NCBI GenBank assembly: GCA_022813625.1
Contig: JAKLMB010000040.1
Location: 1-64,000, forward strand
Direction of reading: 5' to 3'
Length of the DNA: 64,000 nt
Source: Aaosphaeria pasadenensis
Lineage: Eukaryota; Ascomycota; Dothideomycetes; Pleosporales
The notes under the pieces were generated by a model. The model was not told where the DNA came from. It saw nothing but the letters and a program-made list of their open reading frames with translations, and did no database searches. The position numbers were made by a program, and so were the translations under genes. Below are positions 59,002-64,000 of this stretch, piece after piece; positions within the stretch are counted from its first letter, which is position 1; each line of letters starts with the position of its first letter.

Positions 59002-59557
59002 GTTGGTTAATACGATTTGATCACCCGGTGCTGTTCCTGGAGCGTATAATGGTGCTGAGAAGGGAATTCTGTCCTTAGGTGTCACGGATATAGGCTGGTG
59101 CAGGCTTGCTGTATCGCAATGTTTTCTAGCACCTCAATTGGGTTTATGAAACCTGGGCAGTGTGGGATTTGATGGATGATAATCGAGATCAGATCATGGT
59201 GAGCCTTGACTGCATGGCTCTTCATCGCATGTTTTAGCGTTCGCAGACTAATGTTCACCCACGTGATCTTGCGATAACCGTGTTTTCGCGACTTGCATGC
59301 GACGCGTTCCTCCAAAGATCGATGACGATCGGCAACTCCAGGAACAGAAATACAACTTTCAACGAGAACCATTGCGTCACATTTTGGAATTGTGAGTCGA
59401 GACCTCAAAATATTCTCTTCATAAAATAATTGAAAGAAGCATGAATCTAACTTGATGTTGGCGCACGCATTACAGTTTTAAATTCGAGTCAAAGCAGCCT
59501 CCAAAAACTTCGGTAACCTTCCAATCATTTCGGTATCGACGACTTTATCTGCCCAAG
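59002..59557. promoter_or_regulatory. Divergent promoter region, COQ9 / CMR1
   Basis: 556 bp between divergent starts. A 108-codon minus ORF (59082-59408) lies here but lacks a family signal and overlaps the presumed COQ9 leader. No clear TATA box is seen. Confidence 0.45.
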
Positions 59558-61257
59558 ATGGCGCGACAAAAGGTTGAAATCAGCGAATATGAGCGAAAGC
59601 GACAAGAAAACATCGCGAAGACGCAAGCCCTTCTCCGCAATCTTGAGATGGAAGCTGCTCAAGCGGGCCTGGCTCCCACCGCAAAAACCGCAACGTCTGC
59701 GAAACCGAAATCGAAGAAAACTGCGCCGAAGAAGATTAAACAAGAGGAAGTCGTGCCACGGCGGACATCGTCTAGATTAAGGGGCATTGAGGCAGACAGT
59801 GATAAGGCGAAGCGCAAGGCAGAGGAAGAGCACGAATTGCAAAGACAGGCGGATAAAGCCAAACGCCAGCGCATAAGCGATGCATTCAACTTCAGTGACA
59901 TTGTGGTAGCAGGGAATGCTTGGGATCAAAGTGGAAACTTTCTCTCCATTGTAGGCCCTGCGAAGCCGTACGAGCGTACATTCGATGTGGAAGACGTTGG
60001 CAAAACCACGGACAAAGACCTCAAGAGCTTACGGGAAAAAATGACGGGATTGAAGCTCTGGGAGAATTTCTCACCAAGTGACATCAAGATCACCCCTGAA
60101 AGAATTGTAAGTTGGCTTGGAATCCGGTCGGCCGACTGCCATTGATTAACTCGTACCAGTATTCCATGGGTTTTCACCCAACCGCTGACAAACCTCTGGT
60201 CTTTGCTGGCGATAAACTTGGAAATCTAGGCATATGTGATTGCTCCCAGAAAGCTACACCGGTAGCAGAAGACGATGACGAAGACGCAGATGTGGAAGGA
60301 CCCAGCATCACCACTCTTAAACCTCACACCCGGACAATACACACATTTCAATTTAGTCCTCATGATGCAAATGCGCTATACTCAGCATCATACGACTCCA
60401 CTGTCCGCAAGTTGGACCTTGCAAAGGGGGTTGCAATAGAAGTCTATGCGCCAGCTGACAAAGATGAAGATGCACCGCTATCTGGGGTCGAAATATCAGA
60501 AACCGACGCAAACATGCTCTACTTCTCTACCCTAGATGGGAAATTTGGAATGTACGATATGAGGACTCCCGCCCAAGAAGCGGCAGGACTCGAGATCTTC
60601 CAGCTATCCGAGAAGAAGATCGGAGGGTTCAGCTTACATCCTTTGCAACCTCACCTTGTCGCGACTGCTTCACTTGACCGCACACTCAAGATATGGGACT
60701 TGCGAAAAATAAATGGGAAAGGCGATTGGCGCCTACCAGCTCTAGTCGGTGAACACGAGAGTCGATTGTCTGTATCACATGCCGCCTGGAATTCTGTTGG
60801 TCAAGTTGCCACAGCATCTTACGACGATACCATCAAGATCTATGACTTTACCAAAAGTGGGAATTGGAAAGTAGGCACTTCCTTGACGGACGAGGAGATG
60901 CGGCCTTCTGCTGTAATCCCACATAACAACCAAACTGGAAGATGGGTCACTATGTAAGTTGCAACTTCTAGCTAAGATGTTCTCTTTCCTGGTACCGGCC
61001 CCAAAGGTAAACAGTCTACTGACATCAACGATGATAGATTACGAGCTCAGTGGCAGCTCAATCCTTTGGATGGCGTCCAACGATTTTGCATAGGAAACAT
61101 GAACCGATTTGTCGATATATATACGGCCAAAGGACAGCAACTTGCACAGCTTGGAGGAGAGGGCATAACAGCTGTTCCGTCGGTCGCGAAGTTCCATCCT
61201 ACGCAGGACTGGGTTGCAGCTGGAACGGCTAGTGGGAAGCTTTGTCTTTGGATGTAA
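59558..61257 (+). CDS. CMR1: DNA damage-binding WD40 protein CMR1 (WDR76-like)
   Basis: Three exons, join(59558..60106, 60160..60953, 61038..61257), encode 520 residues. The N-terminus is MARQKVEISEYERKRQENIA, a helix shared by this family, then a lysine-rich nuclear segment (KPKSKKTAPKKIKQEE) and PRRTSSRLRGIEADSDKAKR. The seven-blade WD40 propeller starts near residue 180 (YSMGFHPTADKPLVFAGDKL); clear repeats are ALYSASYDSTVRKLDL, LVATASLDRTLKIWDLRK and QVATASYDDTIKIYDFTK. The protein ends SGKLCLWM, the family's usual end. CMR1 binds damaged DNA and gathers with misfolded proteins in nuclear quality-control foci in yeast. Confidence 0.94.
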
Positions 61258-62808
61258 ACGATACTTTGATCGCATAAGTTAATGTATCAATAATTTTGTA
61301 ACGCTCTTGCTCTAGACTTCGTGAAAATGAAGATCCAATTGATATGGAAGTATTCGTTCACGCTTATGTTCGTTCCATCTATGATTCTTCACGCCTTGTT
61401 CTTGTAGCAATGTATCTTGCAGGTAGGCTGAGTATGTTTTAGACTGTCACATTTAGCAAATCATCATCGGAAGCCTCGCCAACTCTCAATTGAAAATCGG
61501 TGGAAGTGGCGGCGATCAGGACGAGGCAATTGCTTAGGATATTAAGCGGATCGCGGAACAGAGGGGTAAAGCACAGATGCTTCCTTGCCGATACTTTCCC
61601 ATGCCACTCACTCCATGCCTTTCGATATAAGTACCCCAACACAGATATACCCGTGCATCGATAACTAGCGTTGACTCTCCAATGCAACCCCGTAATGGCA
61701 CGAATGGAAGGCGATTGCAGTCATCGTTGCATCTCCCTCTTGCCTCCTCCCAATACTTTTTGTACCTCGAAACTCTCCTCATCATAGATTGGACTGCTGA
61801 AATAGGACAACCGATACAATTTCTAGAGCAGCCAATTGATTAATCACGAGGGTCCCATGACTATTTCTCGAGGTGACAGTTGCGCTGTTATGGCTCACCG
61901 CTGCTCTGTGTACAAAAAAGATGGAGATGTATCCATTGGATTCCAGCACCGATTTATGAATGACTCCATCTGGACGTAGACCGACTATTGTTGCACGGCA
62001 ACACTAGCAAATACGCCTGAGCGACCATGGGGAAGTGCTCGATGGATAAATAAAGTTAAGGTGTGGCACCGAGGAAAAACGGGGGGGAACATCATTTTTA
62101 GAAACATCTCGGGCCTCTTCGGCATGCTTGTAGCGACGTCACCTGCCATACGAAGGCTAGAGAAAGCTAGAGCAGTGATGATCGACCTTTACTACTTGAG
62201 TTACTGTGTTTCAGGAACCCTCAACTCCCCGTATTTCATAAGTTCCATTCGGCGCGTTGATGTTCTGCATTCTTTGAACCGGTCAGGAGTGTGCAAGTAC
62301 ATGTTACCCATGGCTGACTGGCAAACCGGCAAACTGGAGAGACTATCGAAAGTGTACTGAGGGACAAGCATGCTGCAGCTCGCTTCAAAGTGGACATATT
62401 AGAGCCATAATTGGAGCAATTACAAGCAACTATTATGGTTTTTCGTTACGTCCCATGACCGAACGACGGCAAAAGCATGCTGATCCCTTCGTGTTCTTTG
62501 GCCAGCATGCGGCGATTTCTCTGCGCCACAAGGTGACTACCCCCAGCATCCTCGTATCTCCACAGGGATCTACAACGATCAAAGCCCTCAGAAAATGATA
62601 CTTGCACAGGCTGACAGGGTGTTTGGGGTTTTGCGGTGTTAAATTAGAAGTGGATATATCACGTTAAAGCGGGCGTATCGTAGGTATAAAGAGCGAGGAA
62701 TAGCTCGCATTTCCATTGCTGCATCCACCCCTCTTAATATATACTACTTCACAGTACTATACATCTTCCCATACAAAAGTTTTACAACACCCAACAGTCG
62801 TTTCCAAA
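61258..62808. other. 1.5 kb intergenic region between CMR1 and the secreted-protein gene
   Basis: No gene is supported; a 99-codon plus ORF (62061-62360) and two minus ORFs near 61440-61790 have no family signal. The right end is the promoter of the secreted-protein gene. Confidence 0.45.
62685..62690 (+). promoter_or_regulatory. TATA box of the secreted-protein gene
   Basis: TATAAA lies 119 bp upstream of the ATG at 62809, a distance that suits a fungal TATA box with a leader of about 80 nt. It is followed by a CT- and AC-rich leader. Confidence 0.5.
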
Positions 62809-63471
62809 ATGAAGTCCGTCGTCGCCTTGTCTCTCTTCGCTGCCGGTGCCCTTGCCCAGGCCCCAGCCTACTTCAGCGTCTTGTCAACCCGCAGTGCCTC
62901 TCCTGTGCACTTGCTCCCATTGACAGCCCGTGGGGGAAAGTTCTTCCTCGGTGGACCTGGACCATCTTCCTACTGCCCCCCTCAGGTCGGGGATGGATGT
63001 CCGTCTGGTAACACGACGGTCTTTGCAGGTGGAGAGGAAACTCTTTCTCTAGGAGTTGTTGTTCCAGGAGGCCAGCAAGGTAAGACATGCAGTTCAAATT
63101 AACACTACTCCAAGCGACAGTTGCTGAATCCTCAATAATAGTATATGTCGGCCCTGATGGTAATCTGTCGTACACATCTCCCCACTCTGCCTACAAGCCC
63201 GAGGGATCCATTGTTGATGGATGGTCCAAGGGTTCGACTGGAACGTTCGGCACCTTGGTCTGGGAGAACGGCCTCGTTGCTTGCCCGGCAGGAGAAGGAG
63301 AGGGTTACCAAGTTTTTGGCCAGATCGAGGGCGTCGAGCGTGACCCCGCGTGCTTGGGTTTCAATGCCATTACTGGTACGTATTGAGATAAACATCCCTG
63401 CTTTGTCGGAGGTCGTATATTAACGTTTATGAATAGCCAATGCTACCGACGCCGGTGCATGGCAGTACTAG
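62809..63471 (+). CDS. Small secreted protein (fungal IgE-binding-protein-like)
   Basis: Three exons, join(62809..63079, 63142..63375, 63437..63471), encode 179 residues. MKSVVALSLFAAGALAQ is a clear signal peptide. The mature part opens with FSVLSTRSASPVHLLPLTA, followed by CPPQVGDGCPSGNTTVFAGG and VPGGQQVYVGPDGNLSYTSP, and ends with a WQY motif (DAGAWQY). This arrangement is shared by a family of small secreted fungal proteins that databases often call IgE-binding protein; no enzymatic activity is known to me. Cysteines are few and paired (YCPP, GCPSG, ACPAG, ACLGF), suggesting two disulphides. A TATA box precedes it. Whether it is wall-bound or released is unknown. Confidence 0.87.
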
Positions 63472-63640
63472 ATTAGCATTGTCCGGCACGGAGATAGGAT
63501 AATGCGTATTAATGGAATGAACGAAAGACTGCAAAGAGAAATCTAAGCAGATCAAAGGAAGCGGAGGATGGAGGATATTAATGATAATGAAACCAAATAT
63601 GGCTTTAGCAGGAGACCATAGCCTGCAACAATTACCAGAT

Positions 63641-64000
63641 CTAGTTTGCATCAGTACTACTTTGCAATAGAGACCTAATTCTGGCAATTTCTGCCTCCAC
63701 TGTTGTCGATTTTGTGAGAAAATTATCTACTTTCAGCGTCTTTTCTCGACCCCTTAGCCCTTTGGCGACTTCAACATCCGACTTTGGCACTCCAAGAGCC
63801 TATGTCTGACGTCAATACCATGTGAATAGTACCCCGATGTAGACTGGAAAGGAAGATACCTTTGCGAAAAGCTTGCGAACGGCTTCGTTGGCTTCACCGT
63901 CTCGCGCCTGAGCAGCCACGGAGATATGTACACCATGTTCTGTAACGTCTCTAATGCCTTCGCTTTGAGTACTAACGCCGGGCTTTACGATGCACGTCAC
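63641..64000 (-). CDS. DUF167 (YggU-like) protein, truncated at window edge
   Basis: Two exons are visible, complement(63641..63799, 63860..64000), with the 5' part beyond the window. The protein reads VKPGVSTQSEGIRDVTEHGV, HISVAAQARDGEANEAVRKL and, after the intron (GTATCT donor, CATAG acceptor), LGVPKSDVEVAKGLRGREKT, ending LLQSSTDAN. The pattern KPG, DGEAN and KSDVxVxxGxxxRxK is the hallmark of the small alpha/beta DUF167 family found in bacteria, archaea and eukaryotes, whose function is unknown. It is convergent with the secreted-protein gene; stops are 169 bp apart. The codon at the window edge is GTG and is internal, not the start. Confidence 0.88.

Noticed and set aside
59082..59408. 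108-codon minus ORF between COQ9 and CMR1
   Set aside because: It overlaps the presumed COQ9 leader, lacks a known domain and has no splice link to COQ9. A chance ORF is more likely.

Overview
This is nuclear DNA of a filamentous ascomycete (Pezizomycotina). Genes are intron-rich, with introns of about 45-95 nt that have GT(A/G)NGT donors and CTRAY-like branch points. A frequency (frq) clock gene is present, the histone H3 and H4 genes are divergently paired, and the left edge is a block with the signature of repeat-induced point mutation (RIP). The class cannot be fixed from the sequence alone: frq argues against Eurotiales, and Leotiomycetes, Sordariomycetes or Dothideomycetes all remain possible.

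Layout. 1-800 is RIP-saturated AT-rich DNA, followed by a short unidentified ORF and a Ras2-type GTPase gene (1135-1970, minus). A 3.2 kb gene-free, repeat-rich stretch follows. From 5.2 to 20.8 kb lie a peroxisomal acyl/acetyl-CoA synthetase, a haloacid-dehalogenase-like protein, the H4/H3 pair, an AhpC/TSA-like protein, exonuclease V, a secreted GH43 glycosidase, a RED-family spliceosomal protein and proteasome beta-5 (PRE2). From 20.8 to 43 kb lie one doubtful ORF, a PHD-JmjC histone demethylase (JHD1), SF3B14/p14, an ankyrin protein, RPN3, SPC34 (DASH complex), one further doubtful ORF, flotillin, a conserved-looking unknown, PYM and QCR9. From 43 to 64 kb lie the large N-end-rule ligase UBR1, an MTF2-like mitochondrial protein, frq, COQ9, the WD40 protein CMR1, a small secreted protein and an edge-truncated DUF167 gene.

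The content is mostly conserved single-copy housekeeping genes in divergent or convergent pairs, with no biosynthetic cluster, no intact transposon and no RNA gene that I can recognise. Ubiquitin-proteasome genes (PRE2, RPN3, UBR1), mRNA processing or exon-junction genes (RED, SF3B14, PYM) and mitochondrial genes (QCR9, COQ9, MTF2-like, possibly EXO5) recur, but nothing in the sequence shows that they are co-regulated. Exon structures were worked out by hand from splice signals, reading phase and recalled family similarity. Where a boundary is ambiguous, the entry says so. I found no convincing new biological system. The most unusual signals are the complete CpA/TpG/CpG depletion at the left edge, an intergenic TACGGAGTA motif seen eight times, an apparent GC-AG intron in QCR9, a tandem CAGCAG acceptor in frq and a stop-free 48-nt intron in JHD1.
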